Source: Vibrio sinaloensis (GTDB taxonomy: Bacteria; Pseudomonadota; Gammaproteobacteria; Enterobacterales; Vibrionaceae). Taken from it: a DNA stretch of 64,000 nt. Made by a program: the position numbers and the translations under genes. The notes under the pieces were generated by a model. The model saw nothing but the letters and a program-made list of their open reading frames with translations, was not told where the DNA came from and did not search any database. Position 1 is the stretch's first letter. Each line of letters opens with the position of its first letter. This document shows positions 16,065 to 25,121 of this stretch, piece after piece. The DNA is taken from NCBI RefSeq assembly GCF_000808535.1, contig NZ_JWLV01000047.1:1-64000 (forward strand). Reading direction: 5' to 3'.

Positions 16065-18347
16065 TTAAATCTTACAACCGCCGCCCGCACAATCATCATC
16101 TTGTGGTTGTACGGCGTCTTTCTGGTCATCGCTCGCACCGTCACGAGTATTGTGGTAGTAAAGCGTTTTCACACCGTACTTGTACGCAGTAAGAAGATCT
16201 TGGAGAAGTTTCTTCATTGGTACTTTACCGCTCTCGAAACGGGTTGGATCATAGTTTGTGTTCGCCGAGATAGCCTGATCCACAAACTTCTGCATGATGC
16301 CCACAAGGTGTAAGTAGCCATCATTCGAGCCGATATTCCAAAGAAGCTCATAGTTTTCCTTGTATTCTGTGAACTCTGGAACAACTTGCTTCAAGATACC
16401 ATCTTTAGACGCTTTGACTGATACATAGCCACGTGGAGGCTCAATACCGTTGGTTGCGTTCGAAATTTGAGAAGATGTTTCAGACGGCATTAGCGCAGTT
16501 AGCGTCGAGTTACGCAGACCGTGTGTCATGATTTCTTCGCGTAGGCCATCCCAGTCGTAATGCAATGGTTCGTCACACACGAGATCGACGTCTTTCTTGT
16601 AAGTGTCGATTGGCAGTAGACCTTTCGCGTAGTTCGTCTCGTGGAATGAAGGACATTTACCTTGCTCTTTCGCTAGTGCCACAGACGCTTTGAGCAAGTA
16701 GTACTGCATTGCTTCAAATGTACGGTGAGTTAGGCCGTTTGCACTGCCGTCCGAATATTTCACGCCATTTTTCGCTAGGTAGTAAGCGTAGTTGATCACG
16801 CCCACACCCAAAGTACGGCGGTTCATCGTTGACTTGTAAGCCGCTGGAAGCGGGTAATCTTGGTAATCAAGCAGCGCATCAAGAGCACGAACAACTAGGT
16901 CAGACAGTTCTTCGAAATCATCAAGAGATTTAATCGCGCCAAGGTTGAATGCAGATAGCGTACACAGCGCAATCTCACCTGAATCATCTTCAACGTTGGT
17001 TAGCGGCTTAGTTGGCAGCGCGATTTCCAAACACAGGTTAGATTGACGAACAGGTGCAACTTCTGAATCAAACGGGCTGTGGGTGTTACAGTGGTCAACG
17101 TTTTGAATATAGATACGACCTGTAGAAGCACGTTCTTGCATCAAGATAGAGAACATCTCGATTGCTTTAACCGTTTCTTTCTTAACTGAAGGATCGTTTT
17201 CGTATTTAACGTATAGACGCTCGAACTCATCTTGGTTCTCAAAGAACGCATCATACAGACCTGGTACGTCAGAAGGAGAGAACAACGTGATGTTGCCACC
17301 TTCTACCAAGCGTTGATACATCAAGCGGTTCAACTGAACGCCGTAATCCATGTGACGAACACGGTTCTCTTCAACACCACGGTTATTCTTAAGAACCATC
17401 AGTGCTTGAGATTCACCATGCCACAGTGGGTAGAATACCGTTGCAGCACCACCACGAACACCACCTTGAGAACAGCATTTCACTGCGGTTTGGAAGTATT
17501 TGTAGAAAGGAATACAACCCGTGTGGAATGCTTCACCACCGCGGATCTCTGAACCCAGAGCACGGATACGACCTGCGTTGATACCGATACCGGCACGCTG
17601 AGAAACGTAACGAACAATGGAGCTTGCCGTTGCGTTGATAGAATCTAGGCTGTCACCACACTCGATCAGTACACACGAGCTGAACTGGCGAGTAGGAGTA
17701 CGTACACCTGACATGATCGGTGTAGGTAGAGAAATCTTGAATGTAGAGGTCGCATCGTAAAAACGCTTGATGTAGTCAAGGCGCGTTTCTTTCGGGTATT
17801 TCGCGAACAAACAAGCAGCAACAAGAATGTAAAGGAACTGTGCACTCTCGTAGATCTCACCAGATACTCGGTTCTGAACAAAGTACTTACCTTCAAGCTG
17901 TTTAACCGCTGCGTAAGAGAAATCTAAATCACGGCGGTGATCGATATACGCGTCAAGCTCATCCAATTCCGCTTTTGTGTAGTCCTCTAGAATATGCTGG
18001 TCGTATTTACCCATATCGATCAGCTTCGCAACGTGATCATACAGTGCTGGTGGTTCGTACTGACCATACGCTTTTTTGCGCAGGTGGAATACCGCCAAGC
18101 GAGCAGCAAGGTATTGATAATCTGGCGTCTCTTCTGAGATCAGATCAGCTGCGGATTTGATGATGGTTTCATGGATGTCTGAAGTCGTGATGCCATCATA
18201 AAATTGAATGTGAGCGCGTAGTTCTACTTGAGATACAGAAACGTTGTCGAGGCCTTCTGCTGCCCAAGCGATTACTCGGTGGATCTTCTCAAGATCAATG
18301 CTTTCTTTACGACCGTCGCGTTTGGTAACGGTAAGTTGTTGGTTCAT
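16065..18347 (-). CDS. nrdA: Ribonucleoside-diphosphate reductase subunit alpha
   Basis: This 760-residue class Ia large subunit reduces ribonucleotides to deoxyribonucleotides. The N-terminal ATP cone (VTKRDGRKESIDLEKIHRV) senses ATP/dATP. FSSCVLIECGD, NLCLEIALPT and SSQISNATNGIEPPRG surround the active-site cysteines and substrate pocket. The C-terminal CAGGGCKI carries the redox-active cysteine pair served by thioredoxin or glutaredoxin. The start is set at 18347, where alignment to E. coli NrdA (MNQ-LTVTKRDG) begins, seven codons inside the longest frame. Two NrdR boxes and a DnaA box lie upstream. Confidence 0.97.
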   Translation of the reverse strand: MNQQLTVTKRDGRKESIDLEKIHRVIAWAAEGLDNVSVSQVELRAHIQFYDGITTSDIHETIIKSAADLISEETPDYQYLAARLAVFHLRKKAYGQYEPPALYDHVAKLIDMGKYDQHILEDYTKAELDELDAYIDHRRDLDFSYAAVKQLEGKYFVQNRVSGEIYESAQFLYILVAACLFAKYPKETRLDYIKRFYDATSTFKISLPTPIMSGVRTPTRQFSSCVLIECGDSLDSINATASSIVRYVSQRAGIGINAGRIRALGSEIRGGEAFHTGCIPFYKYFQTAVKCCSQGGVRGGAATVFYPLWHGESQALMVLKNNRGVEENRVRHMDYGVQLNRLMYQRLVEGGNITLFSPSDVPGLYDAFFENQDEFERLYVKYENDPSVKKETVKAIEMFSILMQERASTGRIYIQNVDHCNTHSPFDSEVAPVRQSNLCLEIALPTKPLTNVEDDSGEIALCTLSAFNLGAIKSLDDFEELSDLVVRALDALLDYQDYPLPAAYKSTMNRRTLGVGVINYAYYLAKNGVKYSDGSANGLTHRTFEAMQYYLLKASVALAKEQGKCPSFHETNYAKGLLPIDTYKKDVDLVCDEPLHYDWDGLREEIMTHGLRNSTLTALMPSETSSQISNATNGIEPPRGYVSVKASKDGILKQVVPEFTEYKENYELLWNIGSNDGYLHLVGIMQKFVDQAISANTNYDPTRFESGKVPMKKLLQDLLTAYKYGVKTLYYHNTRDGASDDQKDAVQPQDDDCAGGGCKI

Positions 18348-18434
18348 TCTGCTTAATTTCCCTAACAAAACTGATAAAAGCCGTGTTTTTGTGTAATTCT
18401 TGTAAAATTCGTACCGGCTTTGTGATCAAAGTCT

Positions 18435-18470
18435 ATCTATATATTGTAGTACAAACACAATATATAGGGG
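18435..18470 (-). promoter_or_regulatory. Tandem NrdR boxes upstream of nrdAB
   Basis: Two copies of CTATATATTG or its complement (18437-18446 and 18458-18467) match the NrdR consensus core CwATATATwG and are spaced 21 bp centre to centre, two helical turns. NrdR represses ribonucleotide reductase genes when dATP/ATP levels are high. Confidence 0.85.
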
Positions 18471-18539
18471 TGCATTGGTGTGCGGGTTACAAGATAGTGC
18501 TATCTGAGGTGGTTTTCAAGTTGGAGATCTTGGATGACT

Positions 18540-18548
18540 TGTGGATAA
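18540..18548 (-). promoter_or_regulatory. Consensus DnaA box upstream of nrdA
   Basis: TGTGGATAA is the exact complement of TTATCCACA. It lies about 190 bp upstream of nrdA. DnaA acts on the E. coli nrdAB promoter, so a similar link to replication initiation is plausible. The rest of the 470-bp gap 18348-18817 is AT-rich; apart from the NrdR boxes and the ubiG terminator I see nothing else in it. Confidence 0.6.
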
Positions 18549-18750
18549 CTAACAAAATTGAAAAAATCAGTAAGTGACTACTAACCGATGAAATAAGAGC
18601 GGATAAGATTGTAGAAAATTACCGTTTTGGAATCGGTTTATTCGTAACCACAAACAAAAAAAAATATCTTGATCTTTGCCAATTTTTTCCCGCATTTTTC
18701 CGCCTGGTGAAAATGGAATCAACTCGACAAAAATCGTTCAAAAAAGCACT

Positions 18751-18782
18751 AAAAAAGGCGGTGAGCTTATGCTACCGCCTTA
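18751..18782 (-). terminator. Terminator of ubiG
   Basis: The stem AAGGCGGT/ACCGCCTT, extendable by AGC/GCT, is flanked on the left by As. On the minus strand it is a hairpin plus T run about 35 bp after the ubiG stop. Confidence 0.88.
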
Positions 18783-18817
18783 GAAATAACCACTAGATAT
18801 AGGGTGTTATCTTGGTG

Positions 18818-19525
18818 TTAAAACTTCTGAGTGTGGACGATGTAATTAACGTCGACCTTACGACCAAGCTTATATGAATCAGTGAGCGGGTTATAGTGTA
18901 GCCCTGTAATTCCCGTCTCTGTCAGGTCGGTTTGGTCAACCATTTTAATCAGCTCAGACGGGCGAATGAACTTCTCGTGATCGTGAGTACCTTCAGGGAC
19001 GATCTTAAGCAGTTTCTCTGCACCGACGATGGCAAACAAGTAAGACTTAATATTGCGATTTAAGGTCGAGAAAAAGACATGGCCACCTGGTTTAACTAGC
19101 GCTGCGCAAGAGCGAACAACGGAAAGTGGGTCAGGGACGTGCTCAAGCATCTCCATGCAAGTGACGACATCGTATTTTCCAGCATGGGTTGCGGCATGGT
19201 CTTCGATGGTGCTTTGGATGTACTCAAGCTTGGTGCCTGTCTCCAGAGCGTGAAGTCGAGCGACTTCAAGGGGGTCTTTGCCCATGTCTAATCCGGTCAC
19301 GATCGCGCCTTCTTTCGCCATACTCTCAGCAAGGATGCCACCACCACAGCCAACGTCGAGCACTGTCTTGCCAAAAAGGCCATTGGCGTTATCTAAAACA
19401 TAGTTCAAGCGTAGCGGGTTGATTTGATGCAGAGGTTTAAACTCGCCCTCCAGATCCCACCAGCGTGAAGCCATATCCTCAAATTTCTTAATTTCGTTTG
19501 GGTCGACGTTTTGTGCTTGTGTCAT
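18818..19525 (-). CDS. ubiG: Ubiquinone biosynthesis O-methyltransferase
   Basis: This 235-residue SAM-dependent methyltransferase performs both O-methylations of the ubiquinone ring. The SAM motif is VLDVGCGGGILAESMAKEG, and the early FEDMASRWWDLEGEFKPLH (core RWWDLEGEF) is diagnostic of UbiG. It is divergent from gyrA, the same arrangement as in E. coli. Confidence 0.96.
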   Translation of the reverse strand: MTQAQNVDPNEIKKFEDMASRWWDLEGEFKPLHQINPLRLNYVLDNANGLFGKTVLDVGCGGGILAESMAKEGAIVTGLDMGKDPLEVARLHALETGTKLEYIQSTIEDHAATHAGKYDVVTCMEMLEHVPDPLSVVRSCAALVKPGGHVFFSTLNRNIKSYLFAIVGAEKLLKIVPEGTHDHEKFIRPSELIKMVDQTDLTETGITGLHYNPLTDSYKLGRKVDVNYIVHTQKF

Positions 19526-19810
19526 AACTGCTCTGTGTTGTACCGCTTCCTTGAATTAGGCAGGCATTATAGCGCGTTAAAATGAACACTCCATAGGGCA
19601 CGTCACTTTTATACTGAAGTGGTGAAAATATAACCATTAATCAGCGAGATAAAATAAGAGTGTGCAATTTCTCGGCATTTGATTCACAACCAAGCTCACA
19701 ACCTGATAAAAGGAGAGGGAAAGTAATGCCGAAGAGTCGATTTGTGTGTTATATTTTTGCACCTTAAACGTATTGTACATACGATCTATAAATAGAGGGA
19801 TAATGGCTCT

Positions 19811-22444
19811 ATGAGCGATCTAGCTAAAGAGATCACGCCCGTAAACATTGAAGATGAGCTTAGAGGTTCATACCTTGACTATGCGATGTCCGTAATCGTT
19901 GGTCGTGCTCTTCCTGATGTGCGTGATGGCCTAAAGCCTGTACACCGCCGCGTTTTGTTCGCGATGAATGTGCTAGGTAATGATTGGAATAAACCATACA
20001 AAAAATCTGCCCGTGTTGTTGGCGACGTAATCGGTAAATATCACCCGCATGGTGACAGTGCTGTATACGACACTATCGTTCGTATGGCTCAGCCGTTTTC
20101 ATTACGTTACATGCTAGTTGATGGCCAAGGTAACTTTGGTTCTATCGATGGTGACTCAGCAGCGGCAATGCGTTATACCGAAGTTCGCATGGCAAAAATT
20201 GCCCATGAACTTCTCGCTGACCTAGACAAAGAAACCGTGGATTACGTACCGAACTATGACGGTACTGAGCAAATCCCAGCGGTTCTTCCTACTAAAATTC
20301 CTAACCTATTGGTAAACGGTGCCTCTGGTATCGCAGTAGGTATGGCAACCAACATCCCGCCACATAACCTTGGCGAAGTGATCGATGGCTGCTTGGCATA
20401 CATCAATAATGAAGAGATCACGATTGATGAGTTAATGGACTACATTCCTGGTCCAGATTTCCCAACAGCGGCACTAATCAGTGGTCGCAAAGGTATTGTA
20501 GACGCGTACAAGACTGGCCGCGGTAAAATTTACATGCGTTCTAAAGCGGAAATCGAAGCGGACAAGAATGGTAAAGAGACCATTGTCGTTACCGAGATCC
20601 CTTATCAGGTGAACAAAGCTCGCTTGATCGAAAAGATCGCTGAGCTTGTTAAAGATAAGAAAGTTGAAGGCATTAGTGCACTGCGCGATGAGTCTGACAA
20701 AGACGGTATGCGCATTGTTATCGAATGTAAGCGTGATGCAGTGGGCGAAGTGGTTCTAAACAACCTATACGCGAACACTCAGCTTCAAACGACGTTCGGT
20801 ATCAACATGGTTGCGCTGAACAACGGCCAGCCACAGCTGTTCAACCTAAAAGAGATGTTGAAGTGCTTCGTGGATCACCGCCGTGAAGTGGTGACTCGTC
20901 GTACTATCTTTGAATTGCGTAAAGCTCGTGAGCGTGCGCATATCCTAGAAGGTTTGGCACTGGCATTAGCGAACATCGATGAGATCATCGAACTGATCCG
21001 TAAGGCGCCAACACCAGCAGAGGCGAAAGCCGGTCTTGTGGCTCGCGGTTGGGATCTAGGTAATGTAGCAGCAATGCTAGAGCGCGCGGGTACTGATGCG
21101 GCTCGTCCTGAGTGGCTAGAAGCACAATACGGTATCCGTGATGGTCAGTACTTCCTGACTGAAACTCAAGCGCAAGCAATCCTAGACCTACGTCTACACA
21201 AGCTTACTGGTCTTGAGCACGAGAAGATTCTTGACGAGTACAAAGCGCTTCTAGAAGAAATCGCTGAACTGATGCATATTCTTGCAAGCACTGAGCGTTT
21301 GATGGAAGTGATCCGCGAAGAACTAGAAACAGTTCGCGATGCATTTGGTGATGTTCGTCGTACGGAAATCACAGCAGCAAGCCATGACATCGACATGGAA
21401 GAGCTGATTGCACGTGAAGACGTGGTCGTGACTCTTTCTCACGAAGGTTACGTTAAGTACCAAATCCTAAGCGACTACGAAGCACAGCGTCGTGGTGGTA
21501 AAGGTAAGAGTGCAACGAAGATGAAAGATGAAGATTACATCGAGCGTCTGTTGGTTGCGAATACTCACGATAACATCCTATGTTTCTCTACACGTGGTAA
21601 AACTTACCGTCTGAAAGTGTATCAATTGCCGTTAGCGAGCCGAACTGCTCGTGGTAAGCCAATCATCAATATTCTACCGCTAGAAGAAGGTGAGCGTATT
21701 ACCGCAATTCTACCAGTTGATGAGTTCTCACCAGAGAAATTCATCTTTATGGCAACTGGTGACGGTACGGTTAAGAAGACATCGCTTGATCAATTTGCAA
21801 ACGTACGTTCAAACGGTCTAATTGCAGTTAACCTACGTGATGACGATTCCTTGATTGGCGTTGATATTACCAACGGCGATAGCGACATCATGCTGTTCTC
21901 TAAAGCGGGTAAAGTAGTTCGTTTCAACGAAGATAAAGTTCGTGCAATGGGTCGTACTGCGGCAGGTGTTCGCGGTATGAAACTGGCTGATGAAGATCAA
22001 GTGGTCTCTCTCATTGTTCCTTCAAACGAAGGTGACATTCTAACTGTAACGCAAAACGGCTACGGTAAACGTACCGAGCTTGCCGAGTACCCGACGAAAG
22101 GTCGTGCAACACAAGGTGTCGTCTCTATCAAAGTGTCAGAGCGTAACGGTCCAGTTGTTGGCGCGGTACAGGTAGAAGAAGGCGATGAGATGATGATGAT
22201 CACTGACGCTGGTACTCTAGTTCGTACACGTGTTTCTGAAGTGAGCCAAGTTGGCCGTAATACGCAAGGTGTTACGCTAATTCGCACTGCAGAAGATGAG
22301 AGTGTTGTTGGACTTCAGCGTATTGACGAAGTAGAAGAGGTGGATTTACCAGAAGGTGAAGATGCTGCTGATACAGAAAACACAGCTGAAGTAACGTCTG
22401 AGAATCCAGAAACGCCGACTGGCGATGATGAGCCTCAAGCGTAA
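19811..22444 (+). CDS. gyrA: DNA gyrase subunit A
   Basis: This 877-residue protein is the breakage-reunion subunit of gyrase, which introduces negative supercoils. The N-terminal domain aligns without gaps to E. coli: catalytic Tyr122 in AAAMRYTEV, and Ser83 and Asp87 in HPHGDSAVYD, the quinolone-sensitive residues. The C-terminal pinwheel domain begins near residue 530 with its GyrA box QRRGGKG, and the tail is acidic (last ~40 residues). A GAGGG motif fits the upstream ATG at 19803 better than the gyrA ATG. That upstream ATG opens a 3-codon frame whose TGA overlaps the gyrA start (ATGA). No intein is present. A terminator follows. Confidence 0.98.
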   Translation: MSDLAKEITPVNIEDELRGSYLDYAMSVIVGRALPDVRDGLKPVHRRVLFAMNVLGNDWNKPYKKSARVVGDVIGKYHPHGDSAVYDTIVRMAQPFSLRYMLVDGQGNFGSIDGDSAAAMRYTEVRMAKIAHELLADLDKETVDYVPNYDGTEQIPAVLPTKIPNLLVNGASGIAVGMATNIPPHNLGEVIDGCLAYINNEEITIDELMDYIPGPDFPTAALISGRKGIVDAYKTGRGKIYMRSKAEIEADKNGKETIVVTEIPYQVNKARLIEKIAELVKDKKVEGISALRDESDKDGMRIVIECKRDAVGEVVLNNLYANTQLQTTFGINMVALNNGQPQLFNLKEMLKCFVDHRREVVTRRTIFELRKARERAHILEGLALALANIDEIIELIRKAPTPAEAKAGLVARGWDLGNVAAMLERAGTDAARPEWLEAQYGIRDGQYFLTETQAQAILDLRLHKLTGLEHEKILDEYKALLEEIAELMHILASTERLMEVIREELETVRDAFGDVRRTEITAASHDIDMEELIAREDVVVTLSHEGYVKYQILSDYEAQRRGGKGKSATKMKDEDYIERLLVANTHDNILCFSTRGKTYRLKVYQLPLASRTARGKPIINILPLEEGERITAILPVDEFSPEKFIFMATGDGTVKKTSLDQFANVRSNGLIAVNLRDDDSLIGVDITNGDSDIMLFSKAGKVVRFNEDKVRAMGRTAAGVRGMKLADEDQVVSLIVPSNEGDILTVTQNGYGKRTELAEYPTKGRATQGVVSIKVSERNGPVVGAVQVEEGDEMMMITDAGTLVRTRVSEVSQVGRNTQGVTLIRTAEDESVVGLQRIDEVEEVDLPEGEDAADTENTAEVTSENPETPTGDDEPQA

Positions 22445-22462
22445 ACACGTTTTAAATGAATC

Positions 22463-22489
22463 AAAGCCGAGCAATTGCTCGGCTTTTTT
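22463..22489 (+). terminator. Terminator of gyrA
   Basis: A 10-bp stem AAAGCCGAGC/GCTCGGCTTT with an AATT loop is followed by a run of Ts, 18 bp after the stop. Confidence 0.93.
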
Positions 22490-22623
22490 GTGCTCAGAAT
22501 TAAGCAATTTCGCCAATAGTTTCAATAAGGTGTATAACTCGTCTCAAAAGTGTCTCTCTCTGAGTTAGTCTGCACTTTGGTTCACGTATAGTGACCAAAC
22601 TACGCAGTAAAAGGAGAGATGAG

Positions 22624-22956
22624 ATGGGTTTAGATACACCAATGGCGATATCCAATTATCTAGGTGGCTTGCTCGCCTTGCTCATTTTCTATCCATTTGC
22701 TCTTGTTACACTGCAAATTGCTATTTACTCCCCCACTAAACGCGGCCGTATTACGAAAAAATTTAATATTCTTTGCGCTTGTGCGGCAGCGTTCCTGCTT
22801 GTCATGCATATGCAAACTGAGGTGATTTATGGCAAAGAGCTGTTAGATCGCTACTATTCGACGCACGCCAACGAACGACCTGTTGTAAGTGAAGAGGATG
22901 GGTCCACGCAAGCGGCTAACGACGGGGTTGGGCTGCCTGAAATGACGGAAAAATGA
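22624..22956 (+). CDS. Small inner-membrane protein, unknown
   Basis: ATG 22624 (AGGAG seven bases upstream) gives 110 residues with two hydrophobic segments, about 10-34 and 48-66, and a hydrophilic acidic tail. The alternative GTG at 22591 lies before the ribosome-binding site. I do not recognise the family. A bulged 9-bp hairpin (about 22574-22599) lies just upstream and may be in its leader. Confidence 0.6.
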   Translation: MGLDTPMAISNYLGGLLALLIFYPFALVTLQIAIYSPTKRGRITKKFNILCACAAAFLLVMHMQTEVIYGKELLDRYYSTHANERPVVSEEDGSTQAANDGVGLPEMTEK

Positions 22957-23082
22957 CGTCAATATTTTGCAGTCAATTCAATAATTTACAGTCTGTTGTT
23001 TGGTTGTCAAATGTTCGTGCATCTTGGTTAAAATCCCGATAATATTCGCCACTTTCCTACTGTTCCAGGCGAAATATCAACC

Positions 23083-24966
23083 ATGAAATTATCATTAAAA
23101 CAAAAACTGATAGGTGCCAGCTTATTAGCGGTGGTGCTAATGGCAAGCGTGCTAACTTGGCTATCTGCAGACCAACTTTTCCAACAAACTCGTAACGGCG
23201 TATACGCTCGTGCAGAGAGTCTAGCCGCTGCTGCTTCAGAAGGGATCTCTGACTGGATTTCCATTCGTAAACAAATTTCTACTGCGTTCAACGATTACAG
23301 CCAAGAAGCCGATGTCGTTCCATACTTGCAGCAAGCGCGTAAAGCGGGTGGGTTCGATGATATCTTCCTCGGTACTCCAGAGGGCGGAATGTACCGCTCG
23401 CATCCAGAGCGAAATCGTGCAGACTATGATCCACGTACTCGCCCTTGGTACAAAGATGCCAATGCTGCGGGCAAGCAAATCATCACAACTGCCTATAAAG
23501 ATGCGATTACCAATGCGCTATTGGTGACAATTGCTGAGCCAGTTCGTCGCAACGGCCAGTTTGTCGGCATTGTTGGAGCTGATGTTTTGATCGATCAGTT
23601 GATCAACGATGTCATTAATCTCGATGCGGGTAAGAACGCTTACGCGATGCTTATTGATACTCAAGATGGCAACTTCCTAGCGCACCCAAACAAAGACTTA
23701 TCGCTGAAACCTGTGTCAACGCTTTCAAATAAATTTACCCTTCGCGCGATTCAAGAAGCGGCAAATACCGGCTCTATTGAGCTGATTGAGCGAAACGGCG
23801 TAGAGAAAATGGTCTTCTTTAAACAAGTACCAGATACCCCGTGGATTTTTGCGATTGAAATGGATCGCGCAACAGAAGAAGCGGCACACTCAGAGCTGTT
23901 GGTTGACCTGATTATTACGGCAATCGTAATTACTTTGATCGTTGTCTTTGTTGTCTCTTGGTTGGTGAGCTTCTTGTTCCGCGATTTAGGCCGTGTGTCC
24001 AAAGCGTTGGAAGAAATTGCATCAGGTGAAGGTGATTTGACTCAAAGACTTGAACCTCGTAGTGACGACGAAGTTGGTCAATTGGCGTCAAACTTCAATA
24101 CCTTCGTTGGTAACATGCATTCGATGGTGTCTAAACTGAGCTTAGTTTCGGCGTCACTGTCAGAGCAGGCGAAGCAAACTGCGCAACATGCTGAAGAGCG
24201 CAGTGCCCGTATTCGTCATCAACAAGATGAAATCAACATGGTTGCTACCGCTATCAATGAAATGGCTGCAGCCACACAGGAAATCGCGGGCAACGCCGAT
24301 CATACGGCGCAAAACTCGTCAGAAGCGGTATCAGCGTGTGTGCATGGTGGTCAGCAAGTGGTGCAAACACAAAGTTCGATTCAAAATCTGGCGCAGGAAG
24401 TTCAGGTAGCGACCGAGGTTATTCAAGAACTTGAAGCACACGGCAATAGCATTAGTACGATTCTATCGACCATTCAAGATATTGCAGAGCAAACCAACCT
24501 ACTTGCACTTAACGCGGCAATTGAAGCGGCGCGTGCGGGTGAACAAGGTCGTGGATTTGCAGTGGTGGCCGACGAAGTTCGTGTGTTGAGTCAACGTACT
24601 CATGCTTCGACGAAAGAGATCCAGCAGATGATTGAAACTCTGCAAGGTACGACGGGTAAAGCCGTGGGCATTATGGGCGATAGCCGCATGTTGGCGGATA
24701 CCAGTGTGGGCGATGCAGATTCTGCGGCAGTGAGTTTAACCCAAATCCAAACGGCTGTTGAACGCATCAGTGATATGGCGACTCAAATTGCTTCAGCGGC
24801 AGAAGAGCAAGCGTCGGTCACATCTGAAATTACGCGAAACACCGTGGGTATTCGTGATGTGTCGAATGACTTGGCGGATGAGGCACATGACGCGGCATCT
24901 CAAGCGGCGCAATTGTCAGAGCTATCTCATGAGCTAGAACAAGAAATCAATCGCTTCAAGTTGTAA
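23083..24966 (+). CDS. Methyl-accepting chemotaxis protein with amino-acid-type dCache domain
   Basis: This 627-residue chemoreceptor has TM1 at about 8-28, a periplasmic dCache domain at about 35-270, TM2 at about 273-299, then HAMP and a long signalling domain with the hairpin tip EQTNLLALNAAIEAARAGEQ. The dCache domain has Tyr115, Arg120, Trp122, Tyr123, Asp167 and Asp195. Their spacing matches the six-residue amino-acid-binding motif described for PctA-like dCache receptors (Y121, R126, W128, Y129, D173, D201, numbering recalled from memory). The ligand is therefore probably an amino acid; which one cannot be read. The ribosome-binding site is weak. The gene is monocistronic, with a terminator. 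Confidence 0.93.
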   Translation: MKLSLKQKLIGASLLAVVLMASVLTWLSADQLFQQTRNGVYARAESLAAAASEGISDWISIRKQISTAFNDYSQEADVVPYLQQARKAGGFDDIFLGTPEGGMYRSHPERNRADYDPRTRPWYKDANAAGKQIITTAYKDAITNALLVTIAEPVRRNGQFVGIVGADVLIDQLINDVINLDAGKNAYAMLIDTQDGNFLAHPNKDLSLKPVSTLSNKFTLRAIQEAANTGSIELIERNGVEKMVFFKQVPDTPWIFAIEMDRATEEAAHSELLVDLIITAIVITLIVVFVVSWLVSFLFRDLGRVSKALEEIASGEGDLTQRLEPRSDDEVGQLASNFNTFVGNMHSMVSKLSLVSASLSEQAKQTAQHAEERSARIRHQQDEINMVATAINEMAAATQEIAGNADHTAQNSSEAVSACVHGGQQVVQTQSSIQNLAQEVQVATEVIQELEAHGNSISTILSTIQDIAEQTNLLALNAAIEAARAGEQGRGFAVVADEVRVLSQRTHASTKEIQQMIETLQGTTGKAVGIMGDSRMLADTSVGDADSAAVSLTQIQTAVERISDMATQIASAAEEQASVTSEITRNTVGIRDVSNDLADEAHDAASQAAQLSELSHELEQEINRFKL

Positions 24967-24988
24967 GCGCCATACCTTGTTTCGACTA

Positions 24989-25018
24989 AGCCCGGTTTTT
25001 ACTACCGGGCTTTTTTTG
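24989..25018 (+). terminator. Terminator of chemoreceptor gene
   Basis: An 8-bp stem AGCCCGGT/ACCGGGCT with a 7-nt loop is followed by seven Ts. Confidence 0.92.
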
Positions 25019-25121
25019 TTTGATGCTTTTCCGAAATGGAAAAATAAACTTATCAAAGTTTCAATAGTAGAAATGATCGTGCAAGTTTTAAAATCCATAC
25101 AAAAAACAAGGATTACAAGCT

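Noticed and set aside
18759..18780. GGCGGTAG on the minus strand resembles the start of the ops/JUMPstart element used by RfaH.
   Set aside because: It lies inside the ubiG terminator hairpin, downstream of ubiG, with no polysaccharide operon following; a chance match.
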